Shown here piece by piece: positions 29,203 to 40,631 of a stretch of 64,000 nt of DNA. Source of the DNA: Mycobacterium sp. ENV421 (GTDB taxonomy: Bacteria; Actinomycetota; Actinomycetes; Mycobacteriales; Mycobacteriaceae); NCBI RefSeq assembly GCF_002887815.1, contig NZ_PDHO01000008.1:124001-188000 (forward strand), written 5' to 3'. Both the position numbers and the translations under genes were made by a program. The notes beneath the pieces were generated by a model, which saw only the letters and a list, made by a program, of their open reading frames with translations, did not search any database and had not been told where the DNA came from. Every line of letters begins with the position of its first letter. Positions within the stretch are counted from its first letter, which is position 1.

Positions 29203-29739
29203 GCGCAGCGTCCACCCCGAACCTCGGTGATGCAAGGCGGTGCTGCTGGCCGGTGCTATATCGATGCGCCAGAACGATTGTGGCGGCGCATCGAGGGTGC
29301 TCAGGATCGCCGCGCGAACAACCGCCGGGTGGGTGAAAGCGACAACCCGCCCCGGTGTGCGGGCCACATCGACCAACCAACCGCGTACCCGCGCGATCAG
29401 CTCGACCACCGATTCGCCGTTGTGCGGGCGGCTTTCAGGGTCGGTCAACCACTGTGTGAGCTCACCGGGCTGCACCTGGTCGAGACTCAGTCCGCCCCAG
29501 GAACCGCACCCCAGGTCGGCCAGCCGCGGATCAATTGCAGGCGTAAGACCGAGCGCGTGCGCGCTCTGTCGTGCCCGTAGTTCCGGCCCGGAGAACACCT
29601 CATCGGCGGCAACCAGGTCGATCCCGGTCAGCTGCCGTCGACCCAGGGGGTTGAGCTCTTCGTCGAGCGGAAATCGCCCGGCTGCCATGGCATCGGTCAT
29701 GGCGTGTGACACCAGGGTCAGCCGGACGACCTCGCTCAC
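29182..29739 (-). CDS. Histidine-phosphatase-family protein in the cobalt operon, with altered RHG motif
   Basis: The 185-residue protein has the phosphoglycerate-mutase fold: phosphohistidine His12, downstream Glu in PHNGESVVELIARVRGWL, and second His in VAFTHPAVVRAAI. The usual RHG at the start reads Ser11-His12-Ala13, so the conserved phosphate-binding Arg is absent. It is coupled to cbtA by a GTGA overlap and thus belongs to the cobalamin-riboswitch operon. Position hints at a role in cobalamin synthesis such as alpha-ribazole phosphatase, but the missing Arg makes catalysis uncertain. Confidence 0.82.
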   Translation of the reverse strand: MSEVVRLTLVSHAMTDAMAAGRFPLDEELNPLGRRQLTGIDLVAADEVFSGPELRARQSAHALGLTPAIDPRLADLGCGSWGGLSLDQVQPGELTQWLTDPESRPHNGESVVELIARVRGWLVDVARTPGRVVAFTHPAVVRAAILSTLDAPPQSFWRIDIAPASSTALHHRGSGWTLRSAVAGQ

Positions 29740-30539
29740 GCAGCGATGGGTTCCTGCTGCTTGCTATCGAGCAGCCGGTGCAGCATCGCCCCACCGACCA
29801 GACCGATCGTTGTCCAGACGATCACCTGGGTGCCCAGCGCATACAGCCGGAACTCATAGAGATCCGTCGCCGGGAAGCCCGGGAACACAATCATTCCGGC
29901 GTCATTCACCATCGGTCCCGGCGTCTCGTTGATCGTCGGCAGCAGCAGCATCACGATCGCGACCGCGACGATGTACGCGCCGCCGGCGGCCAGCGTGGCG
30001 TTCCAGGCACCCAGCTTCGGCGTGAGCTGGAAGGCGAGGTAGACCGCAGCGACCATGAACAGCGCCGACAGCGCCACCATCAGGATGTACAGCAGCGCGC
30101 GCTGCTTGATGGTTTCGTCGAGGCTAGTGGCCGGCGGGCTGGGCGGATACTTCAGTGCCGGCACCACCCACAGCGAGATGAGCATCGCGCCCGCGGTCAG
30201 CACTGCGAGCGTGCGGGCCGACACGGTGTCGATGCGGCTGTACGCCACGCAGAACACGACAGCGAACAACGCGCCGAGCGCCACGCTGAAGAGCAGCACG
30301 CCCAGTCCCATACCGATGTTGGACTGCACCGTGCGAGTGAACAGCTCGCCGCCCTCATGGCTGTGCCCGTGCCCGTGCGCGGACGCCGCCTCCATGGCTT
30401 CATGCGCCGCGGTGGTGCCGTCTTCGAAGTCGATGGCTCGTCCGACGATCGGCTCGATGAAGATCTTGGACCAGACGAATCCGAACACGCCAGCGAGGGC
30501 GCCGGCCAGAATGCCGCGCCAAATTATTGATTTTTCCAT
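29736..30539 (-). CDS. cbtA: CbtA, predicted cobalt transporter subunit
   Basis: The 267-residue CbtA-family membrane protein has five transmembrane helices, the first at about 8-24. Between helices 1 and 2 is a His-rich loop with His46, 55, 57, 59 and 61 (AHGHGHSHEGG) suited to metal capture. It works with CbtB and is predicted to import cobalt for cobalamin synthesis. It follows cbtB by 24 bases under one cobalamin riboswitch. The transport role is inferred from family genomics rather than direct biochemistry. Confidence 0.9.
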   Translation of the reverse strand: MEKSIIWRGILAGALAGVFGFVWSKIFIEPIVGRAIDFEDGTTAAHEAMEAASAHGHGHSHEGGELFTRTVQSNIGMGLGVLLFSVALGALFAVVFCVAYSRIDTVSARTLAVLTAGAMLISLWVVPALKYPPSPPATSLDETIKQRALLYILMVALSALFMVAAVYLAFQLTPKLGAWNATLAAGGAYIVAVAIVMLLLPTINETPGPMVNDAGMIVFPGFPATDLYEFRLYALGTQVIVWTTIGLVGGAMLHRLLDSKQQEPIAA

Positions 30540-30563
30540 TGTCGTGGAGTGTTTTCCGCCGGC

Positions 30564-30776
30564 TCAGTGGCAGGGGAATCCGAGGAGGTGGCGGGCGTCA
30601 TGCACGAATTCGTGGATGTACATGTTGTCGCCGAAGACCGAGGTGGCGCCTTGGTCGACACCGACGAAATACAGCACCAGCAGCGCGAAGAAGGCGGTCA
30701 GCGAGAGCCAGACGACAGCTTTGGCGGCCGAGAGATCGACGGCGCGTGAGTGGCTCTTTGTCTGCGGAGTAGTCAT
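30564..30776 (-). CDS. cbtB: CbtB, predicted cobalt transporter subunit
   Basis: The 70-residue protein has one transmembrane helix (about 18-40) and a C-terminal metal-binding tail with His55, His59, His63, Cys69 and His70 (YIHEFVHDARH), the CbtB signature. ATG 30776 was chosen because GGAAGGA lies 8-14 bases upstream and it gives the normal length; the frame is open 14 codons further but that part is riboswitch. First gene of the operon. Confidence 0.92.
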   Translation of the reverse strand: MTTPQTKSHSRAVDLSAAKAVVWLSLTAFFALLVLYFVGVDQGATSVFGDNMYIHEFVHDARHLLGFPCH

Positions 30777-30789
30777 TCGGTGTCCTTCC

Positions 30790-30915
30790 AGGGAGCTACG
30801 CGTCCCAATGCGAACCATGACGGGCCTCGGGTCTGACTGTCAACAGTGGCGCGACCGTTCTGGAATTTCACCAGATTCCTCGACTCGTCTCTTACCCCGA
30901 GGATGCTATACCTCC
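30790..30915 (-). promoter_or_regulatory. Cobalamin riboswitch upstream of cbtB
   Basis: Read on the minus strand, the leader contains GAGGAATCTGGTGAAATTCC followed by AGAACGGTCGCGCCACTGT. These match the conserved GGGAA-n-GGTGaAA-n-CC core and the terminal CGCnACTGT element of cobalamin riboswitches. It then reads CAGTCAGACCCGAGG, a B12-box-like sequence. It lies between the YbjQ-family gene and cbtB, ending near the cbtB ribosome site. High cobalamin would be expected to mask that site and shut down cobalt uptake. Confidence 0.88.
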
Positions 30916-30921
30916 GCGGGG

Positions 30922-31290
30922 TCAGCCGGCGCCGTAACCCAGCTGCTGCGCGGTGTACTTGGCGGCATCGGTGACCGGGACCGCCTGCACCGCGGTGCCG
31001 TAGGCGCAGATTTCGGTCCAGACATCGCCGAGTTCGGTGGTGTCGAACCGCATTCCGATGATCGCGTTTCCGCCACGGGTGCGGGCCTCGGTCATCAAGC
31101 GATTCATCGCCTCATTGCGGCTCTCCGCGAGGTTCTTCGTCATGCCCTGCAGCTCGCCGCCGAACATGCTCTTGAAGCCCGCGCCCATCTGGGAGAAGGC
31201 ATTGCGCGATCGCACGGTGAGACCGAAGACCTCGCCGCACACCCGCTGGATCTCCCAGCCGGGGATGTCGTTGGTGGTGACCACAAGCAT
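30922..31290 (-). CDS. YbjQ/UPF0145-family protein
   Basis: The 122-residue protein belongs to the YbjQ (heavy-metal-binding domain) family. It opens VVTTNDIPGWEIQRVCGEV and contains the family signatures GEVFGLTVRSRN, ESRNEAMNRLMTEARTRGGNAIIGMRFDT and ICAYGTAVQAVP. Family members are small pentamers of unknown function, named after a structure. Start is ATG 31290. It precedes the riboswitch-controlled operon on the same strand but is separated by the riboswitch leader. Confidence 0.85.
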   Translation of the reverse strand: MLVVTTNDIPGWEIQRVCGEVFGLTVRSRNAFSQMGAGFKSMFGGELQGMTKNLAESRNEAMNRLMTEARTRGGNAIIGMRFDTTELGDVWTEICAYGTAVQAVPVTDAAKYTAQQLGYGAG

Positions 31291-31353
31291 GAGCAGAGGG
31301 TAGCGGTCGCGCGCGGGGGAATCGATGCGGACGAAAACAATTCATCGCCGACA

Positions 31354-31390
31354 CGAAAAAGACCCCCGACATCGTCGGGGGTCTTTTTCG
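31354..31390. terminator. Perfect 17-bp-arm intrinsic terminator after clpC1
   Basis: CGAAAAAGACCCCCGAC (31354-31370), the 3-base loop ATC, and GTCGGGGGTCTTTTTCG (31374-31390) form a perfect hairpin with an A tract on one side and a T tract on the other, so it can act on both strands. It lies 8 bases past the clpC1 stop. Canonical GC-stem/U-tract terminators are uncommon in mycobacteria. Confidence 0.9.
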
Positions 31391-31397
31391 TTGGTGC

Positions 31398-33926
<2,529 letters not shown>

Positions 33927-34112
33927 CCTCGGTTACCTGCTCTCCATCACGATTAGGTACAGCGGTAGTCACCACGTACCTGTCGTCCACTCTAATGGGC
34001 GGCCCGGGAAGGCGTCCTCCCTTGTCACCCTTACCGCTTTCCCTAGCGGTGCGGACCTAGCACACCAACGCGGCGGAGCTGCGAATCGTTTCCGGCAATC
34101 ACCGGCGTCCGC

Positions 34113-34127
34113 TTCGCCGCGAGCGAA
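34113..34127. promoter_or_regulatory. Candidate ClgR operator upstream of clpC1
   Basis: TTCGC-CGCGA-GCGAA is a perfect inverted repeat with a 5-base spacer, fitting the ClgR consensus GTTCGC-N5-GCG apart from the first base. It lies 187 bases before the clpC1 start and 51 bases past the lsr2 stop. ClgR is known to control clp genes in actinobacteria. The rest of 33927-34177 shows no gene. Confidence 0.55.
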
Positions 34128-34177
34128 ACGGCGCCGCCACCTTCCTCGCGGTGCGGCACGAGCAGGTTAGCTGGGGC

Positions 34178-34519
34178 CTAGGTTGCGGCGTGGAAGGCGT
34201 CGATGATGTCGGCCGGGATGCGTCCCCGCGTCGACACCTTGTGGCCATTGCGGCGCGCCCATTCCCGGATCGCGGCGCTCTGCTCCCGATCGATGCTCGC
34301 GCGGCCACGGCCGGCCGGGCCCGAGCGACCACGGCGACGGCCGCCCACGCGGCGGCTGGCTTCGACCCACTGCTTGAGATCGTTACGCAGTTTCTGAGCA
34401 TTCTTTGAAGAAAGATCGATCTCATAGCTCACGCCATCGAGCGCGAATTCGACCGTTTCATCGGCTGCGCCCGCACCGTCGAAATCGTCGACGAGAGTGA
34501 CGGTCACTTTTTTGGCCAT
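34178..34519 (-). CDS. lsr2: Lsr2, nucleoid-associated xenogeneic silencer
   Basis: Lsr2 binds AT-rich DNA and silences acquired genes, the actinobacterial counterpart of H-NS. The 113-residue protein has an N-terminal beta/alpha oligomerisation domain ([12 protein letters not shown]) and a C-terminal DNA-binding domain with the AT-hook-like Arg98-Gly99-Arg100 ([10 protein letters not shown]) preceded by a basic [13 protein letters not shown] linker. ATG 34519 with AGAAGGA upstream. Gene order clpC1-lsr2-lysS is conserved in mycobacteria. Confidence 0.97.
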   Translation of the reverse strand: MAKKVTVTLVDDFDGAGAADETVEFALDGVSYEIDLSSKNAQKLRNDLKQWVEASRRVGGRRRGRSGPAGRGRASIDREQSAAIREWARRNGHKVSTRGRIPADIIDAFHAAT

Positions 34520-34634
34520 TGCCTCACTGAATCCTTCTGCCTGCGCTCAACAACCCATAGTCGAGCGTCTTCCCCATGCGAACCAATGTGCCACAGTGGC
34601 CCACATCATTCAACGTAGCTCGGATAAGCGCACC

Positions 34635-36155
34635 TCAGCCATGTCGGCGAACAATCGGGAACAATACAGTTTCCCGAATTGACAAGCCGGTGAGTGCCAT
34701 CAGCAGACGATCGACGCCCATTCCGGTTCCCGTCGTCGGGGGCATCGCATACTCCATTGCCGCGAGGAAATCCTCGTCGAGTGCCATCGCCTCGTCATCG
34801 CCCGCCGCGGCCGCCCTGGCTTGGGCCTCGAAGCGCTCGCGCTGCACGATCGGGTCGACCAGCTCGGAATAGCCGGTGGCCAATTCGAACCCGCGCACGT
34901 AGAGATCCCACTTCTCCGTGACGCCGGGGATGCTGCGGTGCTGGCGGGTCAGCGGTGTGGTTTCGACCGGGAAATCCTTGACGAATGTCGGAGCCCACAA
35001 TGTGTCCCCGACTGTGTGCTCCCACAGTTCTTCGATCACCTTGCCGTGCCCGTAGCCGCGATCCCGCGGGATCTCCACCTCGAGCCGGTCGGCAATAGTG
35101 AGGAGATATTCCAGCGACGTGTTCGGGGTGATCTCTTCACCGAGGGCTTCAGACAACGACGGGTACATTTCCAGTGCCGGCCATTCACCGTCGAGGTCAT
35201 AGATTGTGCCGTCCGGCAATGGCACTTGCCGCGTGCCGATCGCCTCATCCGCAACTTCCTGAATAACTTCACGGGTGACGATCGCCGAATCGTCATACGT
35301 ACCCCATGCTTGATAAGTCTCGAGCATGGAGAATTCCGGCGAATGCGTCGAATCGGCGCCTTCGTTTCGGAAGTTTCGATTGAGCTCGAAAACCTTCTCG
35401 AGACCACCCACCACGCATCGCTTGAGGAACAACTCCGGCGCGATCCGCAGATACAGGTCGGCGTCGAGCGCGTTCGAGTGGGTGATGAACGGCCGTGCTG
35501 CCGCACCACCGGCGAGCGTCTGCAGCATCGGCGTTTCGACTTCGAGGAACCCTCGACGATCCAACGCATTGCGCAGTGCACGGACCACCGCGATGCGTTG
35601 CCGGGCCACGGTGCGGGCCTGCGGGCGCACGATCAGGTCGACGTAGCGCTGCCGGACGCGCGACTCTTCGCTCATTTCCTTGTGAGCGACGGGCAGCGGA
35701 CGCAACGCCTTGCTGGCCATCTGCCACGAATCGGCCAGCACCGAGAGTTCCCCGCGGCGGGAACTGATCACCTCGCCGTGCACGAACACGATGTCACCGA
35801 GATCCACCTCGGTCTTCCAGGCTTCGAGGGCGTCCTCACCGACGCCGGCCAGGCTGATCATGGCCTGCAGCTGGGTCCCGTCGCCTTCCTGCAGGGTGGC
35901 GAAGCACAACTTGCCCGAGTTGCGGGCGAACACCACCCGGCCGGTGACGCCGACGATGTCGCCGGTGGCGGAGTCGGCTTCCAGATCGGGATACGCGGCC
36001 CTGATCTGGGCCAGCGAATGGGTTCGCGGCACCGAGACGGGATAGGGGTCTTTCCCGTCGGCCAACAAGGCCTCGCGCTTGCCCTGGCGAATCCGGAACT
36101 GCTCGGGGACGTCGGAGTCCGCGTGGTCGGTTTCCGGAGTATCAGCAGAGCTCAC
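34635..36155 (-). CDS. lysS: Lysyl-tRNA synthetase, class II
   Basis: LysS charges tRNA-Lys. The 506-residue protein has an N-terminal OB-fold anticodon domain ([19 protein letters not shown]) and the class IIb catalytic domain with motif 2 [16 protein letters not shown] and motif 3 [13 protein letters not shown]. Start is GTG 36155. It lies 115 bases upstream of lsr2, which probably has its own promoter. It is a free-standing LysS, unlike LysX, which carries an added membrane domain. Confidence 0.95.
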   Translation of the reverse strand: MSSADTPETDHADSDVPEQFRIRQGKREALLADGKDPYPVSVPRTHSLAQIRAAYPDLEADSATGDIVGVTGRVVFARNSGKLCFATLQEGDGTQLQAMISLAGVGEDALEAWKTEVDLGDIVFVHGEVISSRRGELSVLADSWQMASKALRPLPVAHKEMSEESRVRQRYVDLIVRPQARTVARQRIAVVRALRNALDRRGFLEVETPMLQTLAGGAAARPFITHSNALDADLYLRIAPELFLKRCVVGGLEKVFELNRNFRNEGADSTHSPEFSMLETYQAWGTYDDSAIVTREVIQEVADEAIGTRQVPLPDGTIYDLDGEWPALEMYPSLSEALGEEITPNTSLEYLLTIADRLEVEIPRDRGYGHGKVIEELWEHTVGDTLWAPTFVKDFPVETTPLTRQHRSIPGVTEKWDLYVRGFELATGYSELVDPIVQRERFEAQARAAAAGDDEAMALDEDFLAAMEYAMPPTTGTGMGVDRLLMALTGLSIRETVLFPIVRRHG

Positions 36156-36178
36156 GACGTGCCAGCTTAAATGAGGTC

Positions 36179-37447
36179 ATGGGGTCCCTCCTAAACGCGG
36201 CCGCGCTCACAGCCTTGGCGGGCGAACGAGTGGACTGGCGGTTCAAGGGGCTGCCGGCCTCCTGGGCGAGGCTGACGGTGGCACAGATCCGTGCGGCGGC
36301 GCCCGACCTGTTCGACGCCGGACCGCTGGGCCCGATCTGCACGCTCTCCGATACGGCGCTGCGGCACAACCTGGCAACGATGGCGGGCTGGTGTGCCCGG
36401 CACGGGGTCGAGCTCGCGCCGCACGGGAAAACCCACATGTCACCGCAACTGCTGGCCCGGCAGTTCGCGGCCGGCGCATGCGCGGTGACCGCCGCGACGA
36501 TCAGCCAGGTGCGAACCTTCCGCGCGTTCGGGGTCCGCGACGTGGTGCTAGCCAACGAACTGGTGGACGCCGCGGCCCTGGCGTGGCTGGCCGCCGAGCT
36601 CGACGGCGATCCCGAGTTCCGGCTGATCTGCTGGGCGGATTCCGCGCGCGGGGTGGCACTGATGACCGAGGCGCTGCAGGCGGCGGGCGCGCGACGCCCG
36701 CTGGATGTCTGCGTCGAGCTCGGCGCAATGGGCACTCGCACCGGCTGCCGCGACGACGCGAGCGCCGATGCGGTCGCCGCCGCGGCGGTCGCCAGTCCGC
36801 GCCTTCGGCTGGTCGGGGTGGCCGGCTACGAGGCCGCCCTGGGCCACGACGTGTCGCCCGCCGGTCTCGATCGGGTGCGGAGTTACCTCGAGTGGGTTCG
36901 CGCGGTGGCGATGCGGCTGGCGCCGCTGTGTTCGGACATGGTCGTAACCGCCGGTGGCAGTACGCATTTCGACCTGGTAGCCGAGACGCTGACCGGTCCG
37001 TGGCGCACGGTCTTGCGCAGCGGGGTGTATCTGACGAATGACGACGGGCTCTATCTGCGGACCTCGCCGCTGACCAGACCCGGTGCCGAGCCGGGCGGGT
37101 TCATACCGGCGATGCACGTGTGGGCTCAGGTGTGTTCGCGGCCCGAGCCGGGCCTGGCGTTGTTGACGATGGGCCGTCGCGACGTGTCGTTCGACGCAGA
37201 TCTCCCTGTGCCACGACGACTTCGAATCGGCTCCGGCTGGACGGACCTGGCGGGCTGTGAAGTCGCCGCGCTCAACGACCAGCACGCGTTCCTGCGGCTG
37301 TCCCCGGCCGCCGAGGACGTGGTCGCGGTCGGCAGCTGGATCGAGTTCGGGGTATCGCACCCGTGCACGGTGTTCGACAAATGGCAGCTGATCCCGGTGC
37401 TCGACGAGCACGGCCGGGTGATCGATCTGGTGCGAACGTTCTTCTAG
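36179..37447 (+). CDS. PLP-dependent D-serine-dehydratase-like / amino-acid deaminase
   Basis: The 422-residue protein has the fold of alanine-racemase-type (fold III) PLP enzymes. Lys84 in PHGKTHM is the expected PLP lysine. The C-terminal domain ends with a His394-x-Cys396 pair ([10 protein letters not shown]) that in DSD1-type D-serine dehydratases binds the catalytic zinc. It may deaminate or eliminate a D-3-hydroxyamino acid such as D-serine or D-threonine; the substrate is not proven. ATG 36179 diverges from lysS (23 bases apart) and its end overlaps the coaX stop by 4 bases. Facing opposite to all neighbours, it looks like an insertion into the conserved lysS-coaX interval. Confidence 0.8.
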   Translation: MGSLLNAAALTALAGERVDWRFKGLPASWARLTVAQIRAAAPDLFDAGPLGPICTLSDTALRHNLATMAGWCARHGVELAPHGKTHMSPQLLARQFAAGACAVTAATISQVRTFRAFGVRDVVLANELVDAAALAWLAAELDGDPEFRLICWADSARGVALMTEALQAAGARRPLDVCVELGAMGTRTGCRDDASADAVAAAAVASPRLRLVGVAGYEAALGHDVSPAGLDRVRSYLEWVRAVAMRLAPLCSDMVVTAGGSTHFDLVAETLTGPWRTVLRSGVYLTNDDGLYLRTSPLTRPGAEPGGFIPAMHVWAQVCSRPEPGLALLTMGRRDVSFDADLPVPRRLRIGSGWTDLAGCEVAALNDQHAFLRLSPAAEDVVAVGSWIEFGVSHPCTVFDKWQLIPVLDEHGRVIDLVRTFF

Positions 37448-38256
37448 CGGGCCGATTTGATCCGGCGCTGGTTGTCGCGGTTGCGTTCGTAGACCATCCG
37501 CAGGCCGTCCAGCGTGAGGTGCTGGTCGTAGTGCTGCACCGTGTGCAGATCGGGCAGCATCAACGGAGCGGTATGACCGGTGGCGACGACGGCCACGTCG
37601 GACCCGGCGAAGCCGTCGACATCCTCCCGGATCCGGTTCACCAGGCCGTCGACCAGACCCGCGAAGCCGAACATCGCACCGGCCTGCATGCACTCCACGG
37701 TGTTCTTGCCGACCACCGACCGCGGCCTGGTGAGCTCGACGCGCCGCAGCGCCGCAGACCGTGCGGCTGCCGCGTCCGACGACACCTGAACACCGGGAGC
37801 GATTGCGCCACCGAGGAATTCGCCCCTCGCGGAGACCACGTCCACACAAATCGAGGATCCGAAGTCCACCACGATAGCGGCGGAGGAGAACTTGGCATAA
37901 GCGGCCAGGCAGTTCACGATCCGGTCCGCTCCCACCTCCTTCGGGTTGTCGACCAGCAGCGGAATCCCCGTGCGCACACCAGGTTCGATCAGCACGTGCG
38001 GCACTGCGGACCAGTACTGCTCGAGCATGAGGCGCACCTCGTACATCACCGAGGGCACGGTGGACAGGCCGGTCGCACCGGTCAGGCGTTCAGAGTCGTC
38101 GCCGATCAATCCTTCGATGGTGAGTGCGAGTTCGTCGGCAGTCACTTCCGGCTCGGTACGGATTCGCCAGTGCTGCACAACTTTCGCATGGTCGCCGGAT
38201 CCGGAGATCAACCCGACGACGGTGTGGGTGTTGCGGACGTCGATCGCCAGCAGCAC
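37444..38256 (-). CDS. coaX: Type III pantothenate kinase
   Basis: CoaX phosphorylates pantothenate, the first committed step to coenzyme A; type III enzymes need a monovalent cation and are not inhibited by CoA. The 270-residue ASKHA-fold protein has the phosphate-1 motif [38 protein letters not shown] and [13 protein letters not shown]. It follows panD by 2 bases. In M. tuberculosis the orthologue was found inactive under test conditions and the type I enzyme CoaA carries the flux, so its importance here is open. Confidence 0.9.
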   Translation of the reverse strand: MLLAIDVRNTHTVVGLISGSGDHAKVVQHWRIRTEPEVTADELALTIEGLIGDDSERLTGATGLSTVPSVMYEVRLMLEQYWSAVPHVLIEPGVRTGIPLLVDNPKEVGADRIVNCLAAYAKFSSAAIVVDFGSSICVDVVSARGEFLGGAIAPGVQVSSDAAAARSAALRRVELTRPRSVVGKNTVECMQAGAMFGFAGLVDGLVNRIREDVDGFAGSDVAVVATGHTAPLMLPDLHTVQHYDQHLTLDGLRMVYERNRDNQRRIKSAR

Positions 38257-38258
38257 GG

Positions 38259-38675
38259 TCAGCTCACCGTCCGCGGCGACAGCAGACCGGTGACGTCGTC
38301 CGGCACATGCGCCGGGTCGTCACCGAGATCGATCTGCCGGTTGTCGGCGTCGACGAACACGACTCGTGGCCGGTACTCCCGCGCCTCGGCATCGGTCATC
38401 ACGCCATAGGCGATCAGGATCACCAGATCACCGGGGTGGACCAGATGCGCTGCCGCCCCGTTGATTCCGATCACACCGGTGCCACGCCGTCCGGTGATCG
38501 CGTAGGTCTCCAGCCGCGCACCGTTGTCGATGTCGACGATGGTCACCTGTTCGCCTTCGAGAAGGTCGGCGGCGTCCATCAGGTCGGCGTCGATGGTCAC
38601 CGAGCCGACGTAGTGCAGGTCGGCCTGGGTGACGGTCGCGCGGTGGATTTTCGACTTCAGCATCGTCCGGAACAT
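38259..38675 (-). CDS. panD: Aspartate 1-decarboxylase proenzyme
   Basis: PanD makes beta-alanine from aspartate. The proenzyme of 138 residues self-cleaves at Gly24-Ser25 (HYVGSVTI) to create the pyruvoyl cofactor; ATG 38675 gives exactly this numbering, whereas a TTG at 38678 would shift it. Tyr22 and the catalytic core [15 protein letters not shown] and [17 protein letters not shown] are present. The start shares one base with the panC stop (TGATG). The C-terminal tail is short and variable, the region where pyrazinoic acid is known to act in M. tuberculosis. Confidence 0.95.
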   Translation of the reverse strand: MFRTMLKSKIHRATVTQADLHYVGSVTIDADLMDAADLLEGEQVTIVDIDNGARLETYAITGRRGTGVIGINGAAAHLVHPGDLVILIAYGVMTDAEAREYRPRVVFVDADNRQIDLGDDPAHVPDDVTGLLSPRTVS

Positions 38676-39604
38676 CAATTTCTCCAGGTGATTTCGGGGT
38701 GATCGCCGGTGCCGCCGACACCGGGCGGTGCGGTGTCGGTGGACAGATCGACAGCGATGTTGTCCAGCAATCGGGTGGTGCCCAGCCGGGCGGCGATCAG
38801 CAGCCGGGCGGGGCCGGACAGCGGAGCCTGATCAAGCCACGGTCCCCGCAGTTCCAGGTAGTCGACCTCGATGGCGGGCACCTCGTCGAGCACCGCCCGA
38901 GCGGCGTCCAGCGCGGCATCGGCGCCGCCGGCCGCCGCCCACATGCCGGCCAACAAAGCTGAGGACAACGCGCAAGCCTGTTCGCGCTCTTCAGAATTGA
39001 GGTAACGATTGCGCGAGGACATGGCCAGCCCGTCAGCCTCGCGGACGATGGGTACACCGACGATGCGGACATCGACGTTGAGGTCGTCGACCATCTGGCG
39101 GATCAGCACGAGCTGCTGGTAGTCCTTTTCGCCGAAGAACGCCCGGTCCGGCCGCACGATCTGCAGCAACTTCAGTACGACGGTCAGCATTCCGGCGAAA
39201 TGCCCTGGTCGAGAGGCGCCTTCGAGCTCGCCACCCAACGGACCGGGGTGCACTGTGGTCCGGGGGCCGGCTGGATACATGGCCGATGCGCTCGGGGCGA
39301 AAACCACGTCGACGTCTTCACGGCGCAACAGCTCGAGGTCGGATTCCAGCGTGCGTGGATAGGCGTCGAGATCTTCGCCGGCGCCGAACTGCAAGGGATT
39401 GACGAAGATCGACACCACGACCACCGCACCCGGCACCTTCTTGGCCGCGCGCACCAGCGACAGGTGGCCGTCGTGCAGTGCGCCCATCGTCGGCACCAGC
39501 ATCACCCGCCTGCCGGTGTGGCGCAGCGCGCGGGTCACATCGGATACCTCTTGCGGCGTCTGGTACAGGTTGAGTTGTCCAGCAATGAATTTCGGCGGTG
39601 TCAT
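38675..39604 (-). CDS. panC: Pantothenate synthetase
   Basis: PanC joins pantoate and beta-alanine using ATP. The 309-residue nucleotidyltransferase-fold enzyme has [15 protein letters not shown] (HxGH ATP motif), [33 protein letters not shown] and the KMSKS-like MSSRNRYL loop. ATG 39604 overlaps the stop of the DUF2520 gene by 4 bases, and its own stop shares a base with panD. Adjacent panD supplies its beta-alanine. Confidence 0.95.
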   Translation of the reverse strand: MTPPKFIAGQLNLYQTPQEVSDVTRALRHTGRRVMLVPTMGALHDGHLSLVRAAKKVPGAVVVVSIFVNPLQFGAGEDLDAYPRTLESDLELLRREDVDVVFAPSASAMYPAGPRTTVHPGPLGGELEGASRPGHFAGMLTVVLKLLQIVRPDRAFFGEKDYQQLVLIRQMVDDLNVDVRIVGVPIVREADGLAMSSRNRYLNSEEREQACALSSALLAGMWAAAGGADAALDAARAVLDEVPAIEVDYLELRGPWLDQAPLSGPARLLIAARLGTTRLLDNIAVDLSTDTAPPGVGGTGDHPEITWRN

Positions 39605-40536
39605 GGCCGCCGCCCTTGTCCGGACCAGTTGGCCAACACCTCAACAACCTCCTCGGGGGCGTGCGCGCGCTGGGCGGTGCGCAATGAGTTCGCGCAGTAA
39701 GACTGGGCCAGTTCGGGATTCACCGCGTCAAGTGCAGCGAGATGGCCCGCTACCGCAGCCGCGTCGCCGCGGGCGACCGGCCCAGTCAGCGCCGCCTGCC
39801 CGCGTTGCAGCGTGTTCTCCAGTGCGGCACGGGCCAGCGGGCCCACGATCCGCTCCGCCAGGCCACCGGGCGCGTCACCGACCAATTCCTGCCCGAGCAG
39901 CTCCTGGCCGGATACCGCCGCTCGCAACGCATCCAGCGCATCGGCTACCACCGTGACGAGATGATTGCTGGCGTGGGCCAGGGCCGCGTGATACAGCGTG
40001 CGCGCATCCTCGCGCACCCCGAACGGCTCGCCGCCGATCTCGAGCACCAGCGACTGGGCGATGGCATAGCCGATCTCGTCGGCCGCGGTGACGCCGAAGC
40101 AGCTGTCGGACAGCCGGACGATGTCCTCATCGGCGCCGGTGAACGTCATCGCCGGATGGATCGCCAGCGGGACGCACCCCAAGTCGGCCAGCGGCGCCAG
40201 GATCGCAACTCCGTTCGCACCCGATGTGTGCACGACGATGGTTCCGCGGTGCACCGCACCGGTGGCCGCCAGCCCCCGCACCAAGCCGGGCAGTTCTGAA
40301 TCGGGAACCGTCAGCAGCAGCAGCTCGGCCCGGTCGGCGACGTCGGGCACCGGCAGGATCTCGGTGTCGGGCAGCCGACGTTCGGCGAGCCGGCGCGACG
40401 CCATCGAAATCGCGCTGCAGGCGACCACCACGTGTTCGGCCCGCTCCAACGCGACACCGAGGGCGGTACCGACACGGCCGGCCGACACGATGCCGACCTT
40501 GAGCCGGGCCGGGCGCAAGCCGCTGGGGGTCCCCAC
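39601..40536 (-). CDS. Rossmann-fold DUF2520 protein in the pantothenate operon
   Basis: The 311-residue protein has an N-terminal NAD(P)-binding Rossmann domain ([18 protein letters not shown], then [18 protein letters not shown] and [10 protein letters not shown]) and the C-terminal DUF2520 helical domain. It resembles 6-phosphogluconate-dehydrogenase-like reductases. Coupling to panC by a 4-base overlap suggests that it acts in pantothenate synthesis, where ketopantoate reductase is the one NADPH enzyme, but the family is not experimentally assigned. Start shown is ATG 40536; an internal start before KVGIVS is possible. Confidence 0.8.
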   Translation of the reverse strand: MGTPSGLRPARLKVGIVSAGRVGTALGVALERAEHVVVACSAISMASRRLAERRLPDTEILPVPDVADRAELLLLTVPDSELPGLVRGLAATGAVHRGTIVVHTSGANGVAILAPLADLGCVPLAIHPAMTFTGADEDIVRLSDSCFGVTAADEIGYAIAQSLVLEIGGEPFGVREDARTLYHAALAHASNHLVTVVADALDALRAAVSGQELLGQELVGDAPGGLAERIVGPLARAALENTLQRGQAALTGPVARGDAAAVAGHLAALDAVNPELAQSYCANSLRTAQRAHAPEEVVEVLANWSGQGRRP

Positions 40537-40631
40537 GTAGACGACCTCGCTGACGTCAATGAGTTGTTCGTTCCAGTCCTGTGCCAGGTACCGGACGGTC
40601 GGGACAACTCTAACTCGCCCCGATTCGCGAC

